45,915 nucleotides of DNA from Halothermothrix sp. DTU029 (GTDB lineage: Bacteria > Bacillota > Halanaerobiia > Halanaerobiales > DTU029), in assembly GCA_001512435.1 (NCBI GenBank), contig LFRS01000183.1, forward strand, positions 1 to 45,915, written 5' to 3'. Made by a program: the position numbers and the translations under genes. The notes beneath the pieces were generated by a model that worked only from the letters and a program-made list of their open reading frames with translations, was not told where the DNA came from and ran no database searches. Numbering within the stretch: position 1 is the first letter of the stretch; each line of letters starts with the position of its first letter. Below are positions 34,910 through 42,595 of the stretch, in pieces.

Positions 34910-35797
34910 ATGGTCTGGTTGGGAGGAGGAAAGAAAATAAAAATCGCAATTATCGGTGGAGATCGTAGGGAAGAGATCCTGGTAGAAATTCTTGCAGAAC
35001 GGGGTTATCAGGTAGCAGTTTTTTCAGATCGGCCATTAAAGGGGGCTAATCTTTTTATCTCCAGTGATATAGAAAAAGTAGTTAAGGATGCCCAAGTAAT
35101 TATTGCACCGATGTCCAGTACAGATGAAAACTTGTATTTAAAAAACACTTTTGTTGAGAAGAAAATTCAATTAAATGAGGGTTTTTTTAATCTATTAAAA
35201 AAAGATACCTTATTTATGATTGGTTTTGCAAATCCCAAGCTGAAAAGATTAATGGAAGAAAAAGGTATGAATTATCTTGAATTAGCCCGTCTGGATGAAC
35301 TGGCCATACTGAATGCGATACCAACTGCCGAAGGTGCAATTAAAATAGCCATTGAGGAAACAGATATAACACTTTATGCCAGTAAGATACTGGTCTATGG
35401 TCTAGGTAAAGTTGGCCTTACTCTGGCCTGGCGATTAAAGGCCCTGGGAGCAGATACTTATGGGGTAACAAGAAACAGAGCAGCTATAGCCAGAGGGAAG
35501 GATCTTGGCATAAAGATGCTTAATTATGCTTCCTTAAATAAATATCTGCCAGATATGGATATTTTATTTAATACTGCACCAGCCCTGCTTATTGATAAAG
35601 AAGCTATTGCCCTTTTAAAAGAAGAGGCAGTTATAATTGACCTGGCTTCTGCTCCTGGCGGAACGGATTTTTCAGCAGCCAGGGAAAGGGGGATAAAGGC
35701 AATATTGGCACCCGGCTTACCTGGCAAGATAGCCCCAGTAAGTGCTGGAAGAATACTTGCTAATCTTATTCCGGAATTAATTGCAGAGTATTTCTAA
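34910..35797 (+). CDS. dpaA: dipicolinate synthase subunit A
   Basis: With DpaB it oxidises the DapA product to dipicolinate, the Ca-chelating core compound of endospores. The N-terminal fold KIAIIGGDRREEILVEIL is typical of DpaA/SpoVFA, and a dinucleotide-binding segment LVYGLGKVGLTLAWRLKALGA follows at about residue 165. Length about 295. The start is unusual: ATG 34910 has no ribosome site, while a strong GGGAGGAGG lies inside the frame at 34921-34929, followed 7 bases later by ATA 34937, which would give MKIAIIGGD, the expected N-terminus. dpaB follows after 45 bp. Confidence 0.93.
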   Translation: MVWLGGGKKIKIAIIGGDRREEILVEILAERGYQVAVFSDRPLKGANLFISSDIEKVVKDAQVIIAPMSSTDENLYLKNTFVEKKIQLNEGFFNLLKKDTLFMIGFANPKLKRLMEEKGMNYLELARLDELAILNAIPTAEGAIKIAIEETDITLYASKILVYGLGKVGLTLAWRLKALGADTYGVTRNRAAIARGKDLGIKMLNYASLNKYLPDMDILFNTAPALLIDKEAIALLKEEAVIIDLASAPGGTDFSAARERGIKAILAPGLPGKIAPVSAGRILANLIPELIAEYF

Positions 35798-35842
35798 ATG
35801 CTTATCCAGGCTGTTCGTTTCCTTTTAAGGAGGTGAATTTAT

Positions 35843-36436
35843 TTGGATTTAAAAGGTAAGAAAATCGGCTTTGCCATTACCGGTTCTTTTTGTACTCTGG
35901 ACAAAACAATCCTGGCCCTGGAGGAATTTGTTAATTCTGGGGCAGACCTGATTCCTATAGTCTCTGATGCCATTAAAAGCTATGATACCAAATATGGTAC
36001 TGCCAGGGAATGGCTGGATAAGATAAAAGAAATTAGTAGAAATAATATAATTGATTCTATAGTAAAAGCAGAACCTATTGGACCAGAAAAGATGTTGGAT
36101 TTGTTGATTATAGCTCCCTGTACTGGAAATACTATGGCCAAGATAGCCAATGGTATTATTGATGAAACCGTAGTAATGGCGGCAAAGGCTCATCTCCGTA
36201 ATGAAAGACCCCTTTTAATAGCTATTGCAACCAATGATGGCTTAGGCTTAAATGCCAAGAATTTAGGTATTTTATTAAATACAAAAAATGTCTTCTTTGT
36301 TCCCTTTGGTCAGGATAATCCCTTTGAAAAAAAGAATTCACTGGTTTCCAGGTTTGACCTGATTAAAAAGGCTGCAGAATATGCCCTGGAATATAAACAG
36401 ATTCAACCGGTTTTAATAGAATATAGAGGGATATGA
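35843..36436 (+). CDS. dpaB: dipicolinate synthase subunit B
   Basis: Flavoprotein-fold partner of DpaA (SpoVFB). The 197-residue protein begins GKKIGFAITGSFCTLDKTI and has IIAPCTGNTMAKIANGI, both typical of the family, which resembles the phosphopantothenoylcysteine decarboxylase (flavoprotein) fold. The start is TTG 35843, about 6 bases after a very strong AAGGAGGTGA. In Bacillus this subunit is made in the mother cell late in sporulation. A housekeeping promoter starts immediately after its stop codon. Confidence 0.93.
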   Translation: MDLKGKKIGFAITGSFCTLDKTILALEEFVNSGADLIPIVSDAIKSYDTKYGTAREWLDKIKEISRNNIIDSIVKAEPIGPEKMLDLLIIAPCTGNTMAKIANGIIDETVVMAAKAHLRNERPLLIAIATNDGLGLNAKNLGILLNTKNVFFVPFGQDNPFEKKNSLVSRFDLIKKAAEYALEYKQIQPVLIEYRGI

Positions 36437-36465
36437 TTGTATTAGATAATGGATTATGATAAAAT
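36437..36465 (+). promoter_or_regulatory. housekeeping promoter for dapG-dapA
   Basis: TTGTAT (directly after the dpaB stop), 17-base spacer, TAAAAT, 40 bp before the aspartokinase start. It would let the lysine genes run in growing cells apart from the dpaAB promoter. Confidence 0.55.
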
Positions 36466-36505
36466 ATATTATAATTTTAATTGGCCTGTTTAGCAGGAGG
36501 TTTTT

Positions 36506-37714
36506 ATGAAAAAAATAGTTCAGAAATTTGGTGGAAGTTCCCTGAATAGCGCAGAAAAAAGGGAAATGGTAGTTAAACATATTGAGAAGGCAATAAAAAT
36601 GGGTTATAAACCAGTAGTAGTAGTTTCAGCCATGGGCAGGCTGGGGGAACCATATGCTACAGATACCTTGATAGAAGTAGCCAGTGAAATAAATAAGGGT
36701 ATTGATAACAGGGAAAAAGATCTATTGATGTCCTGTGGGGAAATAATCTCAACAATTGTACTGGTCCAGACCCTGAAAAAGGCTGGCATAGAAGCAATTG
36801 CCCTGACAGGAGCCCAGGCGGGCATCTATACAGATGATAGTTTTGGCGAAGCAGAGATAATAAGGGTTGTACCAGATAAGGTCAATAAAACATTAAAAGA
36901 AGGGAAAATACCTGTTATAGCAGGTTTTCAGGGTATTACTGAAGATGGTGAGATAACTACCCTTGGCAGAGGGGGCAGTGATACAACAGCCAGTATTATT
37001 GCCGCTGCCATTGGTGCCTTATATATTGAGATCTATACAGATGTAGCCGGTGTAATGACAGCTGATCCGGCTCTGGTAGAATCGGCCCGTATCCTGGATG
37101 TAGTCACTTATAACGAGGTTTGTGAACTGGCTTATCAGGGGGCCAGGGTAATCCACCCCAGGGCAGCAGAGATAGCCATGAAGGAAAGAATACCTATTAA
37201 GATAAAATCAACCTTTAATGATGGTCCGGGAACCTTAATTAACAGTAATGGGATGCGTAAAATCAAAGGTGATCGGCCTGTTACAGGTGTAACCAGCCGC
37301 CGTAATATAGTTTTTATAAAGATAATACCGGAGAATCCAGTAGAATATGCCACTGGTTTATTGGTTTTTAGCCTCCTGGCTGAAAATGATATTAGTGTTG
37401 ATTTTATTAATATTCGTTCTGAAGCCACTTCTTTTATAATTGACAGCAAAAATAGGGAAAAAGTGGATGCTATACTTCAGGAACATAATTTTAATTATAA
37501 AATAAGGGATGATTTTGTAAAAGTTTCTGTAGTAGGTGGGGGAATGACTGGGCGGCCAGGAGTAATGGCAAAAATAGTTGAAGCTTTAAATAAGGAGAAG
37601 ATCAAGATTTACCAGACAACAGATTCACATACTACTATATCCTGTTTGGTTAAAAGAGAAAAAGAGAAAGAAGCCCTTAATGCACTTCATAGTATCTTTG
37701 AGTTAAATCTATAA
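36506..37714 (+). CDS. dapG: aspartate kinase, DapG type
   Basis: Second aspartokinase of the window, 402 residues. Kinase motifs KIVQKFGGSSLN and TTLGRGGSDTTASIIAA, then two ACT domains (for example VKVSVVGGGMTGRPGVMAKI). The N-terminus FGGSSL rather than YGGTSV matches Bacillus DapG, the diaminopimelate-sensitive isozyme, and so does its place between dpaB and dapA. GCAGGAGG precedes the ATG. No internal ribosome site like that of lysC is seen. asd, which lies between spoVFB and dapG in Bacillus, is absent. DapG naming rests on context and is inference. Confidence 0.93.
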   Translation: MKKIVQKFGGSSLNSAEKREMVVKHIEKAIKMGYKPVVVVSAMGRLGEPYATDTLIEVASEINKGIDNREKDLLMSCGEIISTIVLVQTLKKAGIEAIALTGAQAGIYTDDSFGEAEIIRVVPDKVNKTLKEGKIPVIAGFQGITEDGEITTLGRGGSDTTASIIAAAIGALYIEIYTDVAGVMTADPALVESARILDVVTYNEVCELAYQGARVIHPRAAEIAMKERIPIKIKSTFNDGPGTLINSNGMRKIKGDRPVTGVTSRRNIVFIKIIPENPVEYATGLLVFSLLAENDISVDFINIRSEATSFIIDSKNREKVDAILQEHNFNYKIRDDFVKVSVVGGGMTGRPGVMAKIVEALNKEKIKIYQTTDSHTTISCLVKREKEKEALNALHSIFELNL

Positions 37715-37726
37715 AGAGGTGATAAA

Positions 37727-38608
37727 ATGGATAGTTTCGGGGAAGTATTGACAGCTATGGTTACACCTTTTAATGAGAAATTGGAGTTAGACCTGAAAAA
37801 GGCCAGGGAATTGGCTGCTTATCTGGTAGATAATGGTTCAGATGGCCTGGTTGTACTGGGAACAACAGGAGAATCTCCTACCCTTACTTATGAGGAAAAG
37901 GTAAGCTTATTGGAAACAGTAGTTGATGAAGTAGGAGACAGGGCAGTAGTAATTGCTGGAACTGGTTCTTATTCTACTGCCGAGAGTATTAAAATGACAG
38001 AAAAGGCTGAAGCTATAGGAGTAGATGGCATTATGCTGGTTACTCCCTATTACAATAAACCATCACAATCTGGCCTTTATTATCATTTTAAGGCAATTGC
38101 TGAAAAAACAAGACTCCCTATCATGCTCTATAATATCCCTGGCCGTACTGCCAGAAATATCGAAGTAGAGACCATGTTGGAATTATCTAAAATAGATAAT
38201 ATCATAGCAGTAAAAGAAGCCAGTGGAGACTTAAATCAGGTTTCCAAACTGAGCAGACTTTTACCTGATGATTTTCTGATTTATAGTGGTGATGATAGTT
38301 TATTATTACCGATTTTAGCTGTAGGTGGCGAGGGAGTTGTCAGTGTAGCTGCACATCTGGTGGGAAATGAAATCAAGCAAATGATTAGAGATTTTAAAAA
38401 TGGGGGACTGGAAGAGGCCATAGAGATGAACAGGAAACTGGGTCCTTTATTTGAAGCTCTTTTTATCACAACTAATCCAGTTCCTGTCAAAACAGCTTTA
38501 AACCTTATCGGTAGAGAAGTCGGAGGAGTAAGAGGGCCTTTGTATGCTATGAATGAGCAAGAAGAAAAGAGGCTTATAGAGGTATTAAAGGAGTATCAAC
38601 TCCTTTAA
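37727..38608 (+). CDS. dapA: 4-hydroxy-tetrahydrodipicolinate synthase
   Basis: Condenses pyruvate with aspartate semialdehyde. The Schiff-base lysine is K163 (IIAVKEASGDL), and Y135 (MLYNIPGR) and the TTGE loop (VLGTTGESPTL) complete the site. Length 293 is normal. AAAGAGGTGA precedes the ATG, 12 bp after the aspartokinase. Its product is used by DapB for lysine and cell wall and by DpaAB for dipicolinate, both encoded just upstream. The last codons lie inside the terminator stem. Confidence 0.97.
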   Translation: MDSFGEVLTAMVTPFNEKLELDLKKARELAAYLVDNGSDGLVVLGTTGESPTLTYEEKVSLLETVVDEVGDRAVVIAGTGSYSTAESIKMTEKAEAIGVDGIMLVTPYYNKPSQSGLYYHFKAIAEKTRLPIMLYNIPGRTARNIEVETMLELSKIDNIIAVKEASGDLNQVSKLSRLLPDDFLIYSGDDSLLLPILAVGGEGVVSVAAHLVGNEIKQMIRDFKNGGLEEAIEMNRKLGPLFEALFITTNPVPVKTALNLIGREVGGVRGPLYAMNEQEEKRLIEVLKEYQLL

Positions 38609-38621
38609 TACCTCTTTTTTT
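38578..38621 (+). terminator. intrinsic terminator overlapping the dapA 3' end
   Basis: A perfect 17-bp stem (AGAGGTATTAAAGGAGT and its complement) with loop ATCA, followed by seven or more T. The 5' arm is coding, and the dapA stop codon lies in the 3' arm. Confidence 0.9.
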
Positions 38622-38631
38622 GAAAGAAGAC

Positions 38632-38660
38632 TTGTCTTTTATCTATTTAAAGGATATAAT
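38632..38660 (+). promoter_or_regulatory. promoter of the RNase J gene
   Basis: TTGTCT, 17-base spacer, TATAAT, directly after the dapA terminator and about 90 bp before the RNase J start. Confidence 0.75.
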
Positions 38661-38750
38661 AAAGCTAACGGGTAAAAATGAACGGATTATTGGAATGATC
38701 ATTTGTTAAGATTTATGCACGGATAAAATGGAGGTGTCTTTTTTTATTTA

Positions 38751-40430
38751 ATGACAAAAAAGAATAAAAATAATTATGAAGTATCTGTTATTCCTTTAGG
38801 TGGAATAGGAGAAATTGGTAAAAACATGGTAGTGGTAGAAGTAGGTAAGGAGATCCTTATTGTAGATGCGGGGGTAATGTTTCCAGAAGATGAGTTATTA
38901 GGAATCGATCTGGTTATTCCTGATTTTACTTATATAAGGGAAAATAAAGACCGGGTTAAAGGGATTCTCTTGACCCATGGACATGAGGATCATATTGGTG
39001 CTTTGCCTTATCTACTACGGGAAATCAATGTTCCAGTATATGGTACCAGGCTGACACTGGGCTTACTGGAAGGAAAACTTAAAGAACATCGCCTATTAAG
39101 AGAGACCCGTTTAAAAGTAGTTAATCCTGGTAATTCTGTTCAAATAGGAAAAATAAAGGTAGATTTTATTAGAGTTAATCACAGTATAGCAGATACCTGT
39201 GCTCTGGCAATCCATACACCTTTAGGTCCAATTATTTATGCCAGTGACTTTAAGTTTGATCAAACCCCTATTGATGGAGAGGTAGCTGATTTTCATAAAT
39301 TGGCTGAACTTGGTGATTCTAAACCAGGGGTACTGGCTTTGTTCTCGGACAGTACTAATGTGGAAAGAGAAGGCTATACTTTGTCAGAAAGTGTTGTCGG
39401 CCATACCATTGAAGAGATTTTTAGGGTAGCAAAAAATAGGATTATTGTTGCTACATTTGCATCAAATATTCACAGGATTCAACAGATTATTAATTCAGCC
39501 TTTAAATATAATAGGAAAGTAGCTTTTACTGGCAGAAGTATGATCAATAATATTGAGATTGCCAGAAATTTAGGTTATTTAACCATTCCGGATGATATGA
39601 TAATAAATATAAAAAATTGTTTTAATTACCCTGATAATGAAATCGTATTATTAACTACCGGCAGCCAGGGAGAACCTATGGCTGCATTGACCAGAATGGC
39701 CAGGGGAGATCATTATCATATCAACATCAGGCAGGGAGACACAGTTATTATCTCTGCTTCGGCGATACCAGGAAATGAACGCTTTATTGGTGAGACCATT
39801 AATCAGCTTTATAAAAAGGGTGCTGAGGTTATCTATGAAGATATATCCGGAGTTCATGTATCTGGCCATGCCAGCCAGGAAGAATTAAAATTAATGTTAA
39901 ATCTGGTGAAACCGAAGTATTTTGTGCCTACCCATGGTGAGTACAGGCATTTAATGCGTCATGCTACACTGGCCAGGGAAGTAGGCATACCGGAAAAGAA
40001 TATCTATATAGCCGAGATTGGTGACCGGATAGTATTTACAGAAAAACAGATTAAAAAGCATGGTAGTGTACAGGCTGGTAGTATCTATGTAGATGGCCTG
40101 GGTGTTGGCGATGTTGGCAATATTGTACTACGTGATCGTAAACTTCTATCAGAAGATGGAATTATTATAGTAGTATTAACAATTGACAGTCATGGAAAAA
40201 TTCTATCAGGACCTGATATTGTTACCCGTGGTTTTGTTTATATACGAGAATCTGAAGAATTAATTGCTGAAGCTACTTCCAGACTGGAAGAAAAACTGAA
40301 AGAATGTGAAAATAACAAAGTAACCGAATGGTCAATTCTGAAAAATCAAATCCGTGAAACCTTGAATGAGTTTATCTATAAAAAAACAAAGAGAAATCCA
40401 ATGATCCTTCCAATAATAATGCAGGTTTAG
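38751..40430 (+). CDS. rnj: ribonuclease J
   Basis: Metallo-beta-lactamase/beta-CASP RNase with 5'-3' exo- and endonuclease roles in mRNA decay and rRNA maturation. The zinc motif THGHEDH is at residues 75-81, the N-terminus is VIPLGGIGEIGKNM, and later motifs SDSTN, FASNIHRIQ, SGHASQEELKLML and PTHGEYRHLM complete the active site. Length 559 is normal. ATG 38751 lies 14 or more bases after GGAGGTG. In Bacillus the paralogue rnjB occupies exactly this place after dapA. Only one copy is in the window, so J1 versus J2 is open. Confidence 0.96.
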   Translation: MTKKNKNNYEVSVIPLGGIGEIGKNMVVVEVGKEILIVDAGVMFPEDELLGIDLVIPDFTYIRENKDRVKGILLTHGHEDHIGALPYLLREINVPVYGTRLTLGLLEGKLKEHRLLRETRLKVVNPGNSVQIGKIKVDFIRVNHSIADTCALAIHTPLGPIIYASDFKFDQTPIDGEVADFHKLAELGDSKPGVLALFSDSTNVEREGYTLSESVVGHTIEEIFRVAKNRIIVATFASNIHRIQQIINSAFKYNRKVAFTGRSMINNIEIARNLGYLTIPDDMIINIKNCFNYPDNEIVLLTTGSQGEPMAALTRMARGDHYHINIRQGDTVIISASAIPGNERFIGETINQLYKKGAEVIYEDISGVHVSGHASQEELKLMLNLVKPKYFVPTHGEYRHLMRHATLAREVGIPEKNIYIAEIGDRIVFTEKQIKKHGSVQAGSIYVDGLGVGDVGNIVLRDRKLLSEDGIIIVVLTIDSHGKILSGPDIVTRGFVYIRESEELIAEATSRLEEKLKECENNKVTEWSILKNQIRETLNEFIYKKTKRNPMILPIIMQV

Positions 40431-40436
40431 AAAATA

Positions 40437-40463
40437 AGCAGCCAGTTTTACTGGCTGCTTTTT
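40437..40463 (+). terminator. intrinsic terminator after RNase J gene
   Basis: AGCAGCCAG, 5-base loop, CTGGCTGCT and a T run. Confidence 0.85.
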
Positions 40464-40502
40464 ATATATACATAATCTGGATAAGAGATGATAATACTAA
40501 TT

Positions 40503-40519
40503 CTTGATAATATATCAAG
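40503..40519 (+). promoter_or_regulatory. palindrome overlapping the tepA ribosome site
   Basis: CTTGATA-ATA-TATCAAG, a perfect 7-bp inverted repeat. Its right arm runs into AAGGAG (40517-40522), the ribosome binding site of tepA, so it could be an operator or a small hairpin that limits translation. The three-base loop makes the RNA hairpin marginal. Confidence 0.4.
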
Positions 40520-40531
40520 GAGTGAGCTGAA

Positions 40532-41299
40532 ATGGATTTATTGTCAGATAAGGGAAATAGATACTCTAAATTAACAGAAGAAAATATTACAGGATTAAAT
40601 AAAGAGGATAATCCAGAAGAAGAAATGGCCAATACAGAAAGTACAATAGAAACAATTAAGGAACTGGGAGGAATTACCCCCCCTGTAGAAGTAAAAAGCG
40701 ATATCCATACTATGACAATTATAGGCCAGATTGAAGGGCACATGGTATTACCACAAAAAAATAAAACAACTAAATATGAACATATTATACCACAATTAGT
40801 TGCCATAGAAGAAAATCCAAATATAAAAGGCCTGCTGATTATCCTGAATACTGTTGGGGGAGATATAGAAGCCGGCCTGGCTATCTCGGAGATGATCAGT
40901 AGTATGAAGACACCAACAGTATCTCTGGTACTGGGCGGCGGTCATAGTATCGGTGTTCCCATTGCTGTGGCTACAGACTATTCTTTTATTGCTTCTACAG
41001 CCAGTATGACAATTCACCCCATCAGATTAAATGGCCTGGTAATAGGTGTACCCCAGACCTATGAATATCTGGATAAAATGCAGGACCGGATAATTAAATT
41101 TGTCAGCACTCATTCCCAAATATCTGAAGAAAAATTCAGAGAGTTAATGTTTCGGACAGGGGAATTGGTCAGGGATGTAGGAACAGTCTTAATAGGCAAG
41201 GAGGCTGTTGAATTTGGCATAGTAAATGAAGTTGGGGGACTTGAGGCTGCCCTGGCTAAAATAAGGTCTTTAGCAAGAAGTAGTTATGGGGTGAAATAA
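40532..41299 (+). CDS. tepA: ClpP-family serine protease, TepA type
   Basis: A 255-residue protein of the ClpP/crotonase fold. The catalytic serine is in [13 protein letters not shown] (S139) and the histidine in MTIHPIR (H162). The ~55-residue acidic N-terminal extension and the position before ylzJ and spoIIIE match Bacillus TepA (YmfB), linked to protein translocation and spore germination or SASP breakdown. AAGGAG precedes the ATG. It probably does not pair with Clp ATPases as normal ClpP does; that is known of relatives, not shown here. Confidence 0.88.
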   Translation: MDLLSDKGNRYSKLTEENITGLNKEDNPEEEMANTESTIETIKELGGITPPVEVKSDIHTMTIIGQIEGHMVLPQKNKTTKYEHIIPQLVAIEENPNIKGLLIILNTVGGDIEAGLAISEMISSMKTPTVSLVLGGGHSIGVPIAVATDYSFIASTASMTIHPIRLNGLVIGVPQTYEYLDKMQDRIIKFVSTHSQISEEKFRELMFRTGELVRDVGTVLIGKEAVEFGIVNEVGGLEAALAKIRSLARSSYGVK

Positions 41300-41302
41300 T
41301 CA

Positions 41303-41524
41303 ATGCTGAATTATTCCATCTATCCTCTGGAAATGGTATTAGAGGATTATGATAATTTTGAGGTAAAATACGATGAGCTAATTCTTCCTGATGGTTTAAA
41401 AATCCTGGCCGAAAGAATAGATCAAGAAGATGTAAAGGTGGTTAAAATAATATCTACAGATCCACAGGATTATTTAAGACCTGAATTACAGCCCGGTACA
41501 ATAATAAAGGCAAAAATTTATTGA
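41303..41524 (+). CDS. ylzJ: YlzJ-like small protein
   Basis: A 73-residue protein of the YlzJ family: it starts YSIYPLEMVLED and has the typical end VKVVKIISTDPQDYLRPEL. It begins 3 bp after the tepA stop and uses a GGGGTGA ribosome site inside tepA. The same tepA-ylzJ pair precedes spoIIIE in Bacillus. The function of the family is unknown; strong linkage suggests it serves TepA. Confidence 0.85.
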   Translation: MLNYSIYPLEMVLEDYDNFEVKYDELILPDGLKILAERIDQEDVKVVKIISTDPQDYLRPELQPGTIIKAKIY

Positions 41525-41550
41525 AACAACTGCTAAATAAGGAAAATAAG

Positions 41551-41595
41551 GCATAGTTATATTTTAAAGTAGAATAGAAAGGAATATAACTATGC
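41551..41595 (+). promoter_or_regulatory. 13-bp inverted repeat burying the start codon of the Na/Pi transporter
   Basis: GCATAGTTATATT (41551-41563) and AATATAACTATGC (41583-41595) are perfect complements around a 19-base loop. The ATG (41592-41594) lies in the 3' arm, and the only ribosome-site-like bases (AAAGG) are in the loop. This can form an RNA hairpin that blocks initiation, or a DNA operator. Confidence 0.6.
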
Positions 41596-42521
41596 TAACC
41601 TTTTTTTCTGGTTTGTTTCTATTTCTAGGGGGACTGGAAGGCAGTAAGTGGGCAATCAAAAACCTGGTCAATGAAAAGATAATAAGGCTAATCCTTGCTC
41701 TGGATAAGCATTTTTATCTTTCTATTTTTATGGGTATTATAATAACGGCTATAATGCAAAGCAGCAGTGCCGTATCTGTTATATTGATCGGTTTAATTGA
41801 AGCCGGGGTATTATCTTTAAAACCGGCTATAGGAATTATGATAGGTGCCAATATAGGGACTACAGTAACTGGCCAGATCCTCACTTATCCTATAGTCAAT
41901 TATTATCCTTATCTGATTAGCCTGGGGCTCTGTATAGGGGTATTGAGCCTCTTTATCAAAAAGGAAACCTTGTTTTATATAGGGACCTGTTTATTTTTTT
42001 ATGGCCTTATTTTTGTTGGTTTAATTCTTATGACAAGATTTTTTCAGTCTCCAGAAAAAAGAAAACTGATCGAAATAATTTTACAATTCTCTGGGAAAAA
42101 TATTATATTAGGGATCTTACTAGGTGCAGTTATTACAGCTATCATACAGAGTAGTAGTGCCTTGACAGGAATTGTTATAGGCCTGGCTTTTAATAATCTG
42201 ATTAGTTTAAGAACAGCTATCTCTTTGACCCTGGGCAGTAATATGGGCACCTGTTTTACTGCTTTTCTGGCCAGTATTAATTCTGGACACTTCTCACAAA
42301 AGCTGGCCAAAGGGCACTTTGTTTTTAATCTCCTGGGTGTTTTAGCTCTACTTCCTCTTTTTTATCCCTTTGAGGCTATTGTCAGAATATCCAGTCCTGA
42401 ACTGACCAGGCAGATAGCCAATGCCCAGACCTATTTTAATATTTTTAATACAATTATCATCCTACCTTTCATAAATACTTTTATTAGTTGGTTAATGGGA
42501 AAAGAGGATGATTTGCACTGA
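41592..42521 (+). CDS. Na/Pi-cotransporter family protein
   Basis: A 309-residue membrane protein with two inverted-repeat halves. Each has the family's QSSSA motif: ITAIMQSSSAVSV (56-60) and ITAIIQSSSALTG (186-190), and each is followed by a GANIGTT/GSNMGTC loop. It likely moves phosphate with sodium, perhaps outwards as in YjbB. It lacks the C-terminal PhoU-like domain of longer homologues. It sits between ylzJ and spoIIIE, where the Bacillus cluster has no such gene, and its start codon is inside a long hairpin. Confidence 0.88.
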   Translation: MLTFFSGLFLFLGGLEGSKWAIKNLVNEKIIRLILALDKHFYLSIFMGIIITAIMQSSSAVSVILIGLIEAGVLSLKPAIGIMIGANIGTTVTGQILTYPIVNYYPYLISLGLCIGVLSLFIKKETLFYIGTCLFFYGLIFVGLILMTRFFQSPEKRKLIEIILQFSGKNIILGILLGAVITAIIQSSSALTGIVIGLAFNNLISLRTAISLTLGSNMGTCFTAFLASINSGHFSQKLAKGHFVFNLLGVLALLPLFYPFEAIVRISSPELTRQIANAQTYFNIFNTIIILPFINTFISWLMGKEDDLH

Positions 42522-42595
42522 TTGAGGCAGGAATATTATAGTTGGTGGAGAAATTATTATTATACTTATTGTGGATATTAGATGAGGTGAAAAAG

